A stretch of DNA of 64,000 bases from an uncultured Clostridia bacterium. GTDB lineage: Bacteria; Bacillota; Clostridia; Christensenellales; Aristaeellaceae. How positions within the stretch are numbered: position 1 is the stretch's first letter; each line of letters starts with the position of its first letter. Positions 18,563-27,395 of this stretch are shown one piece after another. The stretch is from contig CAKUKP010000001.1 in NCBI GenBank assembly GCA_934663625.1, forward strand, positions 12,746-76,745, read 5' to 3'. The notes under the pieces were generated by a model. That model worked only from the letters and a program-made list of their open reading frames with translations. It did no database searches and had not been told where the DNA came from. Made by a program: the position numbers and the translations under genes.

Positions 18563-19360
18563 TTACGCGCGCAGCAGTTCGTTATTGGGGTCGATTTCTT
18601 CGCGGATAATGCGAATCTGTTCGTCGGTCGGCTCCACGGTAGTTGCGATCGTTTCCGGAATCACGGGCGTAAAGCCCATGTTGTCCAGAACTTCTTCCAG
18701 CGTCACACCGGGATGCAGGGATTCCAGCTGCATCTTCTTCTGCGCGTTATCGAAGTTCAGCACGCACTTTTCGGTGATGATCTTCCAGGGGCCGTAAGGC
18801 AGCAGACCCGCTTCGACGCGGCTGTTGCCGCCGTCCAGATAACCCACGCTGGTGATGAAATCCACCTTTTCAACGAACGTGCGCTTCTTCAATTCGGTTA
18901 CGATGATCGGGCGCTTTACGAACGCGAAATGATCCGGCTGCGCCAGACAGCCCACCAGACGTACCTTGGGATGCCTGTAATCGCCGATGGCGGTAATGTT
19001 CATATTGCCGTATTGATCGATCTGCGGCGCGGAATCGAAGGAAACATCGAATCGGCCGGACGCCAGCATTTCATTTTTATCTTCGCAGGTTACCGGCTGG
19101 AAAGCGCAGGGCCAGCGCGTAAGATAATGCTGCGTGAGGTGCGGCGGAATCTGATCCAGTTCGGGGCTGAGCAGATTGTTCCAGAAGATCGTGAAATTCG
19201 GCGCGTGCGAAAGCTGCGCAAGGCGCGCCGCGGTAATCGGAATGCCCACAGCCAGCGTGAAAGCGCGTCCCGCGGTTCCTACGCCGATGAAACCCAATTC
19301 GCCGTCGCGCAGTTCGCGCGCGGTTGCGACTGCCATCAGTTCATTGATCGTATACTTCAT
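18563..19360 (-). CDS. GctB-like CoA-transferase beta subunit homologue lacking the catalytic Glu
   Basis: A 265-residue protein alignable by eye over its length with glutaconate CoA-transferase subunit B (shared DPYGN/DQYGN, IGDYRHPK, EKRRF/LKKRTF, VLDNMGF and REEIDP). Where GctB has VESG with the catalytic Glu54, this protein reads IFWNNLL near residue 60, so the glutamate that forms the covalent CoA thioester appears to be missing. Class I homologues without it include IpdB, part of a ring-opening hydrolase. It pairs with the upstream alpha subunit, 15 bases away. Hydrolase function is an inference. Confidence 0.8.
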   Translation of the reverse strand: MKYTINELMAVATARELRDGELGFIGVGTAGRAFTLAVGIPITAARLAQLSHAPNFTIFWNNLLSPELDQIPPHLTQHYLTRWPCAFQPVTCEDKNEMLASGRFDVSFDSAPQIDQYGNMNITAIGDYRHPKVRLVGCLAQPDHFAFVKRPIIVTELKKRTFVEKVDFITSVGYLDGGNSRVEAGLLPYGPWKIITEKCVLNFDNAQKKMQLESLHPGVTLEEVLDNMGFTPVIPETIATTVEPTDEQIRIIREEIDPNNELLRA

Positions 19361-19375
19361 TGTGGATTTCCTCCT

Positions 19376-20260
19376 TTATCGAACGATCAGGCTCGCCATG
19401 TGTGCCGGCGTCATCGCCTTGTTCAGATATTCATCGTGATCCTTGCAGCCATAGATGTACTTCTGCGCGTATTCATCGAACCAGCGGCCTTCCTTGGAAA
19501 GCGCCTGATATTCCGCCATGTGCGCCTCATCCTCATCATAGAACGCATCGCAGGGCGCGGGATGGCAGCCGAAGGGCACCTCCACCAGCGCTTCCACCCA
19601 GGTATGCGGGATGAACGTGCGGTTGGGCTTGGCGATAATTTCGCTGTGGGGCACGATCTTTTCGACCGTGACGATCAGGCGGCGCGAGGCCTTGGCAAAG
19701 AGCATATCCAGATCATCCGCATCGCGGAATTCCGGCCACTGTACATTGCCGTATTCATCCGCGGTATAGGCGTGCAGCACGGTGAAATCCGTTCTGGCGG
19801 CCTTGACGGCGTGATATTTTTCGCCCGTGAAGGGGCTGGTGATTTCCAGCACATCTTCGGGATTGTACTTCGCCATGCCGGTGCCCAGCATATCCTTGGT
19901 CACGATGAAATCAATGTTCATCGCCGCGGCCTGGAAGCGCGCCGCCTGCGCGACCTCGGGATAATCCTTCATTTCAATTTCGCCGCTTTCCACGCCGCGA
20001 CGGAAATTATAGCTCTGGCCAAACTGGAAAAGGCCCGTATATACGCCTTCAACGCGCTTGATGGCGTGAACGCCCGCCAGCATATCCGTCGCAAGGCCGC
20101 AGGGATAGCCGATAATGGTCAGATCCTTCTTGCCCTGACGAATCAGTTCATGAACGAAAGCAATGGGCTGACGGCGCAGAATGCTGCCGCCCAGTGCGAG
20201 AGAACTGCCGGACGGCACAAGCGCCGCCGCTTCGGAAAGAGAAACCAGCTTGCTTTTCAT
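19376..20260 (-). CDS. GctA-like CoA-transferase alpha subunit homologue
   Basis: A 294-residue class I CoA-transferase alpha subunit (GctA/IpdA type): GSSLALGGSILRRQPIAFVHELI at residues 18-40 and GCHPAPC near residue 232. AAGGAGG precedes the ATG. It must function with the downstream beta subunit. The pair resembles glutaconate CoA-transferase in architecture but, given the altered beta active site, might hydrolyse a cyclic beta-keto acyl-CoA as IpdAB does. The context of a CaiB transferase just upstream, which could supply the CoA ester, fits. Confidence 0.82.
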   Translation of the reverse strand: MKSKLVSLSEAAALVPSGSSLALGGSILRRQPIAFVHELIRQGKKDLTIIGYPCGLATDMLAGVHAIKRVEGVYTGLFQFGQSYNFRRGVESGEIEMKDYPEVAQAARFQAAAMNIDFIVTKDMLGTGMAKYNPEDVLEITSPFTGEKYHAVKAARTDFTVLHAYTADEYGNVQWPEFRDADDLDMLFAKASRRLIVTVEKIVPHSEIIAKPNRTFIPHTWVEALVEVPFGCHPAPCDAFYDEDEAHMAEYQALSKEGRWFDEYAQKYIYGCKDHDEYLNKAMTPAHMASLIVR

Positions 20261-20273
20261 CGTAGTATCCTCC

Positions 20274-21467
20274 TTAGATAATGCCTTTTTCCTTCATTGC
20301 CTGAATTTCATCCATCGTATAGCCGAACTGCGTAAGCACTTCGCAGGTGTGCTCGCCCAGCCTGGGCGGCGCATGATGGATCGAACATTTCTGTTCGGAA
20401 AAATGAACCACGGGGCCGGAGAGGTATACGTCCTCGCCGCCCTCCACCGCAACCTTCTGAATCATGTTGCGATGGCGCACCTGTTCGTTTTCCACCATTT
20501 CCGGCACGTTGCTGACCTTCGCGCAGGGAATGCCCTGCTGCGAAACCACGGCGATCACTTCGTCCGCCGTATATTTGTGCACCCAATCGGCAATCAGCCC
20601 TTCGCAAAGGGCGCGGCTTTCGCGGGTGGCGCGCGCTTCGCGGGTGGCTGTGCGCGGATCGGCAATCAGTTCCTCGTGGCCGATGATCTTCATCATCGCC
20701 GCGAAGGTATTATCCATGCCGCAGTGGATATACGCCCAGCGACCGTCGCCCGCTTCATAAACCTTGCTCGGCCACGCATAGCGATCGTTGTTGCCAACGC
20801 GGGTAAACACCTGACCCAGATTCATATAATCCGGCACGGCGGTGTGCATCAGGGAAACGGCGGTATCCAGCAGCGCCACATCCACAACCTGCCCTACGCC
20901 GGTGGTTTCACGGGCGTGCAGCGCAGCGAGCGTGCCGATCACGGCGTACAGCCCCGTGGCGTAATCCACCACATAGGTGCCGATCATCGTGGGCGATCCA
21001 TCCTCTTCGCCGGTAATATCCATCAGGCCGGACATCGCCTGCGCCGCGCCGTCAAAGCAGGTGCGGTTGGAATAGGGGCCATCCTGACCGAAGCCGGAAA
21101 TGCGCGTTAAAATGATGCGCGGATTGACGGCCTTCAGCACATCGTAGCCCAGACCCATCGCTTCCATCGTACCCGCACGGAAGTTTTCCAGCACGACGTC
21201 CGATTCCGCCACGAGCTTCAGGAAAATTTCCTTTGCGCCCGGCTTGCGGAAGTTCAGCGTCACGCTCTTTTTGTTGCGATTGTGCGCGTAAAAATAGGTA
21301 GCCGTATCGTTTACGCGGGGATAATTGGCGCGAACCATATCGCCCTCGCCGGGCTTTTCGATCTTGATGACCTCCGCGCCCAGATCGCCCAGGATCATGC
21401 CGCAGTGCGGGCCGGAGAGCACGCGCGCCATATCCAATACCCGAATGCCTTCCAAAGTTCCCTTCAT
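20274..21467 (-). CDS. CaiB/BaiF family (class III) CoA-transferase
   Basis: A 397-residue class III CoA-transferase with the N-terminal signature VLDMARVLSGPHCGMILGDL, IKIEKPGEGD and the catalytic Asp in GTYVVDYATG (about residues 164-173, equivalent to Asp169 of formyl-CoA transferase). It transfers CoA between carboxylic acids, typically activating a growth substrate. GGAGG lies before the ATG. It is 14 bases before the GctA-like gene, so activation of an acid and its later thioester chemistry are encoded side by side. Confidence 0.92.
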   Translation of the reverse strand: MKGTLEGIRVLDMARVLSGPHCGMILGDLGAEVIKIEKPGEGDMVRANYPRVNDTATYFYAHNRNKKSVTLNFRKPGAKEIFLKLVAESDVVLENFRAGTMEAMGLGYDVLKAVNPRIILTRISGFGQDGPYSNRTCFDGAAQAMSGLMDITGEEDGSPTMIGTYVVDYATGLYAVIGTLAALHARETTGVGQVVDVALLDTAVSLMHTAVPDYMNLGQVFTRVGNNDRYAWPSKVYEAGDGRWAYIHCGMDNTFAAMMKIIGHEELIADPRTATREARATRESRALCEGLIADWVHKYTADEVIAVVSQQGIPCAKVSNVPEMVENEQVRHRNMIQKVAVEGGEDVYLSGPVVHFSEQKCSIHHAPPRLGEHTCEVLTQFGYTMDEIQAMKEKGII

Positions 21468-21575
21468 GTGTTTGCCTCCGATTCAAAAGGATTCAATTGG
21501 GGAAATTATCCGCCGCCCCTTTTCCGGTTCACATGCGGAACCTGAAAAGGGGCATAGAAAGCTGAAATAGAATGA

Positions 21576-22559
21576 TTAATACTTCGTGCGTCTGCCCTGC
21601 AGCAGTACCGCCAGAACGATGATAACGCCCTGTACCAGACCGTTCAGATACGGGTTGATGCCCGCGTAGACCAGAATGGAGTCGATCATCTGATAGGTTA
21701 CGATGCCGAAGAACGTACCGATTACCTTGCCGTGTCCGCCGGACATGGTGGAGCCACCGATGGCAACCGCCGCCACGCCGTCAAAGGACCATTTTTCGCC
21801 GAGGTTCGCGGCGGTAATCGAGGTCAGGCGCGCAACCGCGCAGAACGCGGTCAGGCCGGCGCACGCACCGGTTACCATGTAGGTCAGCACCTTGATCCTG
21901 CGGGGATTGATGCCGGTGAGGCGCGCCGCATTCGCATTGGAGCCAACCGCCGTTACATAGCGGCCAAACTTCGTGCGGTTCAGCACGAACCACAGCGCCA
22001 GCGCCAGCAGGATGAACAGCCAAACCAGATGGGGAATGCCGAGAATCGTGCCCATGGAAACCTTGCGGAACGCGGTCATATATTCCTGCTTGATCGCGAA
22101 GGGGCCATCCGCTCCCCACATGGTGATGATGGAACGATAGGCAACCTGCGTAGAAAGCGTTGCGATGAAGGGCGGGAAATCCAGTTCGCCCACCAGCAGA
22201 CCGTTTACAGAACCCAGCAGCGCGCCGCCGACCACATCGAACAGGATCATCAGCACGATGGACTGCGTCTGATTGTAAATCAGCACCGAAACGCCCGCCA
22301 GAAGCGCGGCGGTAGAACCGACCGACATATCGAACATGCCGCAGGTGAACGCGAAGGTCAGACCCAGCGCCACGCAGCCGCGGATGGACGTCTGATTCAG
22401 CAGCGAAAGAATCGAGTTCGGCATCAGGAAGGCTCGATTGTAGTAGAGCGCGATTGCGCAGAGCAAAACGAAAGAAACGATAAAGCCGTTCTCGCGGAAA
22501 AAGGAGAATACCTTTTTCCTGTTCAGCCGGGTCTTGCCCGCAGTCATTTCATTATTCAT
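21576..22559 (-). CDS. Ribose-type sugar ABC transporter permease (island)
   Basis: A 327-residue RbsC-like permease with about 9-10 helices and the conserved GMFDMSVGSTAALLAG (about residues 90-105) and SNANAARLTGINPRRIKVLTYM (cytoplasmic coupling loop). It starts within the last codons of the ATPase gene (8-base overlap, ATG at 22559). With one permease gene, the channel is likely a homodimer. It serves the island's importer. Confidence 0.92.
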   Translation of the reverse strand: MNNEMTAGKTRLNRKKVFSFFRENGFIVSFVLLCAIALYYNRAFLMPNSILSLLNQTSIRGCVALGLTFAFTCGMFDMSVGSTAALLAGVSVLIYNQTQSIVLMILFDVVGGALLGSVNGLLVGELDFPPFIATLSTQVAYRSIITMWGADGPFAIKQEYMTAFRKVSMGTILGIPHLVWLFILLALALWFVLNRTKFGRYVTAVGSNANAARLTGINPRRIKVLTYMVTGACAGLTAFCAVARLTSITAANLGEKWSFDGVAAVAIGGSTMSGGHGKVIGTFFGIVTYQMIDSILVYAGINPYLNGLVQGVIIVLAVLLQGRRTKY

Positions 22560-24057
22560 CTTCTTTTCCACCTTCCGTCAAATTCGAACCCGTTGAATAG
22601 TACATTACCTTGTCCGCAGTCAATTCGCTGCGCTTCAGTTCCGCGTTGATCGATCCTTCATACATGATCAGCACGCGATCCGCCACCTGATAAAGTTCCG
22701 GATATTCGTTCGTAAAAACGATGATGCTCTTGCCGTTGCGCGCCATTTCGTTAATCAGCTTGTGGAAATCGGATTTTGCGCCGACGTCCACGCCCTGCGT
22801 GGGGTTATCCAGCAGCAGTACATCCGCTTCGGTTTCAAGCCAGCGCGAAAGGATTACCTTCTGCTGGTTGCCGCCCGACAGCGATGTGATCGCATCGCGG
22901 GGGCTGCCCACCTTGATCTTCGTGATCGGCTTGTTGCGATCGAATACGCGCTTGCGCTCCGCCATGGTGATCACGGGGCTCTTATGGCGGGTCAGCAGGC
23001 GGCCGGTGATCATGTTATCCAGGATCATCATGTTCGGAAGGATGCTGCGCTCCTTGCGGTTCGCCTGCACCATGCCGATGCCCTGACGCATTACCGCGGC
23101 GATGCCGTGGTATTTTACCTTCTTGCCATCCTTATATACGGAACCGGACGTGATGCTCCGGCTGCCGAAAAGCGCTTCCGCCAGTTCGCTTCGGCCATCG
23201 CCGATCAAACCCGCCAGCACCAGCACTTCGCCCCTGTTCACATGGAAGGATACGTTTTTGACATAGTTGCCCACGCACAGATCCTTTACCACGAAATAGG
23301 GATCTTCCTTGACCTCCGGCTTGACCACGCTGCTCAGATCCAGCGCGCGGCCGACCATCATATTGGAAATTTCATGTTCGGTAATTTCCTGAATCAGGCC
23401 GCTGGCGATAAAATGACCGTCGCGAAGGATGGTATACTTATCGCAGACCGCCATGACCTCCGGAAGCTTATGTGTGATAAAGATAACGCTGACGCCCTTT
23501 GCTTTGAGGTCGCGCATGATTTCAAACAGAATGTTGATTTCCTTATCCGTCAGAGCCGTCGTCGGTTCATCGAGAATCAGCAGTTTGCATTCATTGTGCA
23601 CCGCCTTGGCGATTTCCAGCTGCTGCTTTCGCGCCGTGCTCAGATCACGGATATAGGTTTTTGGATCGAGATCCAGACCGATGCGCGCCAGCGCATCCCG
23701 CGTCTTTTCGATCATTTTTTTGCGGTCCAGAATGCCGCCCTTCGTGATTTCTTCGCCAATATACATGTTTTCATAGATCATCAGATCATTAAACATGTTC
23801 AATTCCTGATGCACGAAGCGAATACCCGCCTGCTGGGAATCCTTGGCGTTGTGGAAGTTTACCTTCTTCCCATCAATAAGAATTTCACCCTCCGTAGCGC
23901 TCAGCACGCCGCCGAGGATATTCATCAGCGTTGATTTTCCCGCACCGTTTTCACCCAGCAGCGCGTGAATCTCGCCTTCGCCCACCGTCAGATCTACGCC
24001 TTTGAGCGCGTAAGCCTGACCAAAGAGCTTGCTGATCCCCTTCATTTCCAATTTCAT
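22552..24057 (-). CDS. Sugar ABC transporter ATP-binding protein (RbsA type)
   Basis: A 501-residue double ATPase. The first domain has GENGAGKST (Walker A), LSTARKQQLEIAKA and LLILDEPTTALT; the second has LSGGNQQKVILSRWL and LLLDNPTQGVDVGAK. The second P-loop is replaced by AGLIGDGRSELAE, as in RbsA. I start at the ATG at 24057; a longer frame to 24222 is not supported. It powers import of a carbohydrate-like substrate with the neighbouring permease and binding protein. Confidence 0.93.
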   Translation of the reverse strand: MKLEMKGISKLFGQAYALKGVDLTVGEGEIHALLGENGAGKSTLMNILGGVLSATEGEILIDGKKVNFHNAKDSQQAGIRFVHQELNMFNDLMIYENMYIGEEITKGGILDRKKMIEKTRDALARIGLDLDPKTYIRDLSTARKQQLEIAKAVHNECKLLILDEPTTALTDKEINILFEIMRDLKAKGVSVIFITHKLPEVMAVCDKYTILRDGHFIASGLIQEITEHEISNMMVGRALDLSSVVKPEVKEDPYFVVKDLCVGNYVKNVSFHVNRGEVLVLAGLIGDGRSELAEALFGSRSITSGSVYKDGKKVKYHGIAAVMRQGIGMVQANRKERSILPNMMILDNMITGRLLTRHKSPVITMAERKRVFDRNKPITKIKVGSPRDAITSLSGGNQQKVILSRWLETEADVLLLDNPTQGVDVGAKSDFHKLINEMARNGKSIIVFTNEYPELYQVADRVLIMYEGSINAELKRSELTADKVMYYSTGSNLTEGGKEDE

Positions 24058-24225
24058 ATCATTACCACCATCACATATTTTTGTTCCATTCCACGATTCT
24101 GGCAGCGGAACGCGCTGCAATCTCCGCTGCGCAGCAACCGCGAAACGCCGTTTCGCAGATCCGCCCAGTGAGCCACTTTTCCGGATTTCAATACCGTTAT
24201 TTTGCAAGGCAATTGACGGCATATC

Positions 24226-24308
24226 TTCCGGAGCGCAAACCGCTCCGGAAAAATACGCCCGTTTTTGAAAACAGGGAGCGCGTCACCGTCTGTACCTGAC
24301 ACGCTCCC
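24226..24308. repeat. Two intercistronic hairpins after the binding-protein gene
   Basis: A perfect 10-bp stem (24226-24235 with 24241-24250, loop of 5) and a second stem (24274-24280 with 24302-24308, extended by GTCA/TGAC) lie between the binding-protein stop and the ATPase start. Neither has a strong T-tract on the minus strand. Such stems usually stabilise the upstream mRNA so that binding protein exceeds ATPase. Confidence 0.65.
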
Positions 24309-24324
24309 ATCCATTCAAGTATGA

Positions 24325-25374
24325 TTACTGAATGATGTTGCCCTCGTCATCGACGATGGAATAGCGCAGCTTGTAGGTTTCGCTCTCCATGTACTCGGCC
24401 ATGTTGGCAGCGTCGATCATATCGGGGATAAAGGTGATCTCGCCGGGTTCCAGTTCCACTTCGCCCGCCAGCCAGGAAACGGCCATATCGATGGCTTCGA
24501 TGCAGTAGGTCGGCGCATAGTCCAGACCGGCCAGCGCGATGCCATAGGTGTTGGCGTAATCTTCCACCTTGGCCAGATAATTCTTCTGCGCACCGATGGA
24601 AACCAGCAGATCGAGGTTGGACAGATCTACGGAACCGGTGTAGGTTTCGATCGCATCCATGATGCCGTAGGAGATTTCATCATCCTGGGTCACGATGGCG
24701 CGGATGTTGGAAATATCCTTGGTGGCGGCGGCCATCAGCCAGTTCTCCATCAGCTCCATGGAGGTCTGACGGCTCCATTCGCCGCGGAAGGTCTGATTGA
24801 TGGTGATGCCGGCGGCTTCCAGCGTTTCGGTCAGGCCGCGGGTGCGCTCCTGGCAGTTGATGGAATCATCGCCGTAGAACAGCAGGATTTCAACCGTCTT
24901 GCCGGCGTCCAGATCATCCTGGAACTGCTTGACCACGTATTCGCCCTGGGTGGCGCCCATGCCGTACTGGTTGCCCCAGTAGAGCGGGCACTGCGCGCCC
25001 GCAACGCCGCGGGAGAATACGAACAGCTTCGTGCCGCTTTCGATGATCTCGTTGCAGACGTTGGCGATATCATCGCCGACAACCGCGGAAACGCAGATCA
25101 GATCGTAGTTTTCGGTCTTGAGGGTTTCCAGAGCGTTCATCTGCGCTACAGAATCGGCGCTGGTTACCAGATTGTACTCAAAGCCATACTTTTCGGCAAG
25201 CTTCTTCAGTTCGTTCTGCGCGTGAATGATCAGCTCGGAATTGAAGCCGTGGGTCGCGGTCGCCGTGCACAGGGCAACCTTCTTGCCGGTAAGGTCAACG
25301 GTTTCTGCCGATGCGAACGCACAGCAAACCATCACCAGTGCCAGAGCCAATACCAGGGAAAGCAGTTTCTTCAT
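24325..25374 (-). CDS. Sugar ABC transporter substrate-binding protein (ribose type)
   Basis: A 349-residue exported binding protein of the periplasmic-binding-protein type I fold (Peripla_BP_4). A Sec signal peptide covers residues 1-23 (cleavage after FASA); no clear lipobox, although CC lies within the hydrophobic stretch (LVMVCCAFA) and lipidation cannot be excluded. The ligand is unknown. It is first of the three importer genes and follows the kinase gene; GGAGG precedes the ATG. Confidence 0.92.
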   Translation of the reverse strand: MKKLLSLVLALALVMVCCAFASAETVDLTGKKVALCTATATHGFNSELIIHAQNELKKLAEKYGFEYNLVTSADSVAQMNALETLKTENYDLICVSAVVGDDIANVCNEIIESGTKLFVFSRGVAGAQCPLYWGNQYGMGATQGEYVVKQFQDDLDAGKTVEILLFYGDDSINCQERTRGLTETLEAAGITINQTFRGEWSRQTSMELMENWLMAAATKDISNIRAIVTQDDEISYGIMDAIETYTGSVDLSNLDLLVSIGAQKNYLAKVEDYANTYGIALAGLDYAPTYCIEAIDMAVSWLAGEVELEPGEITFIPDMIDAANMAEYMESETYKLRYSIVDDEGNIIQ

Positions 25375-25422
25375 GAGTAAAATCCTCCTTAGTTTATTTA
25401 GAGCGAAATATCGCTTCTAATA

Positions 25423-26394
25423 TCAGTTTTCATACCCCGCGCGCATCTTTTCGACCTCCGCCATGAACGGCATGGCGGGGATCGCGCCCGGTCGTTTCGC
25501 CGTAATCAGCGCCGCGGCGTTCGCGTATTCCAGCGCCGATCGCAGATCCATCTCCGTTTCGAGCGCAAAATTCTTCCGTATCGCATGGGTAATCAGCGTC
25601 GCGAAGAAAGAATCGCCCGCGCCCACCGTATCCACAACTTCATTATCCAGCGCGGGAACGCGCGCGCTCACGCCCTGCCGGTTCATCAGCAGCGCGCCGT
25701 CCGCGCCCAGCGTAATCGCTGCAAGCTCCAGATTCGGATAGGCCCGCATCATTTCCCGACACGTTTGTTCGATATCGCCGTCGCCGTAGAGGAACGCCAG
25801 TTCTTCATCGTTCATCTTGCAGATGTTCGCGTGCTGCATCATCCGCCGAACCTCATCGCGCACGGCTTCGCGGCTCGGCCACACGCCGAAGCGAATGTTC
25901 GGATCAAACGCGATGCGCGCGCCCGCCTGCGCCGCCAGTCGGGCGGCTTCGTAATTCGTCCGGCGCAGCGGATCGCGCACCAGCCCCATCGAACTGAAGT
26001 ACAGCACCTTCGCGCCATCGAAAATTCTGGGATCCAGCTCCGCCTGCGAAAAGGAAGCGCTCGCCGAATTTTCACGATAGAACAGGTAGGCGGGCTTCTT
26101 TTCCGCATCAAAGGTCACAAACGCCATCGCGATCTTGCGCTGCGCATCCATGATCACGCCGGAAGTTTCCACGCCGTTCTCCGCCATGACCCGCTTCATA
26201 TAGTTGCCGAAGAAATCATCGCTCACCTTTGCGATAATGCCCGCGCGGCCGCCCAGGCGCGAAACCGCCACCGCCACATTTCCGGCGGCGCCGCCCGGCC
26301 GCATATCAAAGCCGCCGACCGATCCATCCTGCGCTTCGCGCGCGACCATATCCAGCATCAGCTCGCCCAGACACAATACCTCTGCGCCGTTCAT
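25423..26394 (-). CDS. PfkB family carbohydrate kinase
   Basis: A 323-residue ribokinase-fold kinase. RPGGAAGNVAVAVSRLGG (about residues 32-49) is the first PfkB signature and DTVGAGDSFFA (about residues 244-254) holds the catalytic Asp. It resembles fructokinases, 2-keto-3-deoxygluconate kinases and IolC. It overlaps the E2 stop by ATGA and precedes the importer, so it likely phosphorylates the imported substrate or an early intermediate. The exact sugar cannot be read from sequence. Confidence 0.9.
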   Translation of the reverse strand: MNGAEVLCLGELMLDMVAREAQDGSVGGFDMRPGGAAGNVAVAVSRLGGRAGIIAKVSDDFFGNYMKRVMAENGVETSGVIMDAQRKIAMAFVTFDAEKKPAYLFYRENSASASFSQAELDPRIFDGAKVLYFSSMGLVRDPLRRTNYEAARLAAQAGARIAFDPNIRFGVWPSREAVRDEVRRMMQHANICKMNDEELAFLYGDGDIEQTCREMMRAYPNLELAAITLGADGALLMNRQGVSARVPALDNEVVDTVGAGDSFFATLITHAIRKNFALETEMDLRSALEYANAAALITAKRPGAIPAMPFMAEVEKMRAGYEN

Positions 26395-27086
26395 CTTAAA
26401 TCTCCTTCAACGCACGGGTTCTGCAGGAAATCATCCACCGCGCCCAGGAAACCCACTGCCTGCGATCCATTGATGATGCGATGATCGTAGGTCAGGCACA
26501 GGTGCATCATCGGACAAACGATGATCTTTTCCGTTTCGGGATCATCCACGATGACCTTCTTTTCAATCTTGCCCACGCCCAGAATGGAACTTTCGGGATA
26601 GTTGATCAGGGGCGTAAAGATATCGCCGCCGAGCGCGCCGGAATTGGAAACCGTCATGCAGCCGCCCTTGTAATCCGACAGCTTCAGTTCGTTGTTTCTG
26701 GCCTTGCCCACCAGCAGATTAAAAGCGTCCACCAGTTCCGAGAAGTTCATTTCCGGCGATACCGGCAGCACCGGCGTTACCAGATTATCGCCCACCGCCA
26801 CCGCCACCGAAATGCCAACCTGCGCCGGAAATACCATCGCGCCATCTTCAAAATGCGAAGAAAACACCGGATATTTGCGGATTCCGCAGAGCATGCCGTA
26901 GATAATGAACGCCATCACGGAAGCCTTATGATCCGGATGCGCCGCGTTCCACGCTTTGCGCGCCGCCATCGCCCGATCCATGCGCACTTCGCGAATCGTC
27001 GTCACGCGCGGGATGGTATGGCTCTCGGTCATCTTCTGCGCCACGATTCGCTGAATGCCGCGCAGCTTTACAACTTTATCTTCCAT
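26391..27086 (-). CDS. Catalytic-domain-only 2-oxoacid dehydrogenase E2 (acyltransferase)
   Basis: A 231-residue 2-oxoacid dehydrogenase acyltransferase domain. It lacks both the lipoyl domain and the E1/E3-binding domain that normally precede it. LTYDHRIINGS near residue 205 is the active-site motif; the Asp of the usual DHRxxDG is Asn, a variant I recall in some pyruvate-type E2s. Residues 1-20 (VVKLRGIQRIVAQKMTESH) begin directly with the first helix of the catalytic domain. The lipoyl carrier is encoded separately 12 bases upstream. Confidence 0.9.
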   Translation of the reverse strand: MEDKVVKLRGIQRIVAQKMTESHTIPRVTTIREVRMDRAMAARKAWNAAHPDHKASVMAFIIYGMLCGIRKYPVFSSHFEDGAMVFPAQVGISVAVAVGDNLVTPVLPVSPEMNFSELVDAFNLLVGKARNNELKLSDYKGGCMTVSNSGALGGDIFTPLINYPESSILGVGKIEKKVIVDDPETEKIIVCPMMHLCLTYDHRIINGSQAVGFLGAVDDFLQNPCVEGDLR

Positions 27087-27098
27087 GCGCCGCTCCCG

Positions 27099-27347
27099 TC
27101 AGGCGATTTCCGCAATATCGTCGTCGCCGGAAACAATTTCGCCTTCCTCAACCAGAATCTTGATCGTTCCATCCACCGGCGCGGCAATTTCGATCGAGGT
27201 CTTGCCGACCATAACTTCCACCAGAATATCGCCCTGCTTCACGGCGTCGCCGTCCGCCACGCGCCACTCAAAGATTTCAACATCGGTAACATCTTCCAGA
27301 TCTTCGTTGTTCTTAATTTCAACCATTTCATTCAGCTTGATCTTCAT
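27099..27347 (-). CDS. Stand-alone lipoyl carrier protein of the 2-oxoacid dehydrogenase
   Basis: An 82-residue single biotinyl/lipoyl domain. Lys49 in VMVGKTSIEI is the expected lipoylation site at the tip of the hairpin. There is no linker or binding domain, so it is a freely diffusing carrier rather than an arm of E2. AGGAGG precedes the ATG. It sits between E1 beta and the E2 core, and lplA at the island's end could lipoylate it. Confidence 0.93.
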   Translation of the reverse strand: MKIKLNEMVEIKNNEDLEDVTDVEIFEWRVADGDAVKQGDILVEVMVGKTSIEIAAPVDGTIKILVEEGEIVSGDDDIAEIA

Positions 27348-27395
27348 TTTGATTTCCTCCTGTTCATTATGTCGTAAACGCCATGCCTTTAAAAG

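Noticed and set aside
17108..20281. Open frame of over 1000 codons on the plus strand antisense to sucCD and the GctAB-like genes
   Set aside because: It is antisense to four clear genes with ribosome sites, is His/Arg-rich, and results from G+C-rich codon bias. Several similar long antisense frames elsewhere (for example opposite addA) were left out for the same reason.
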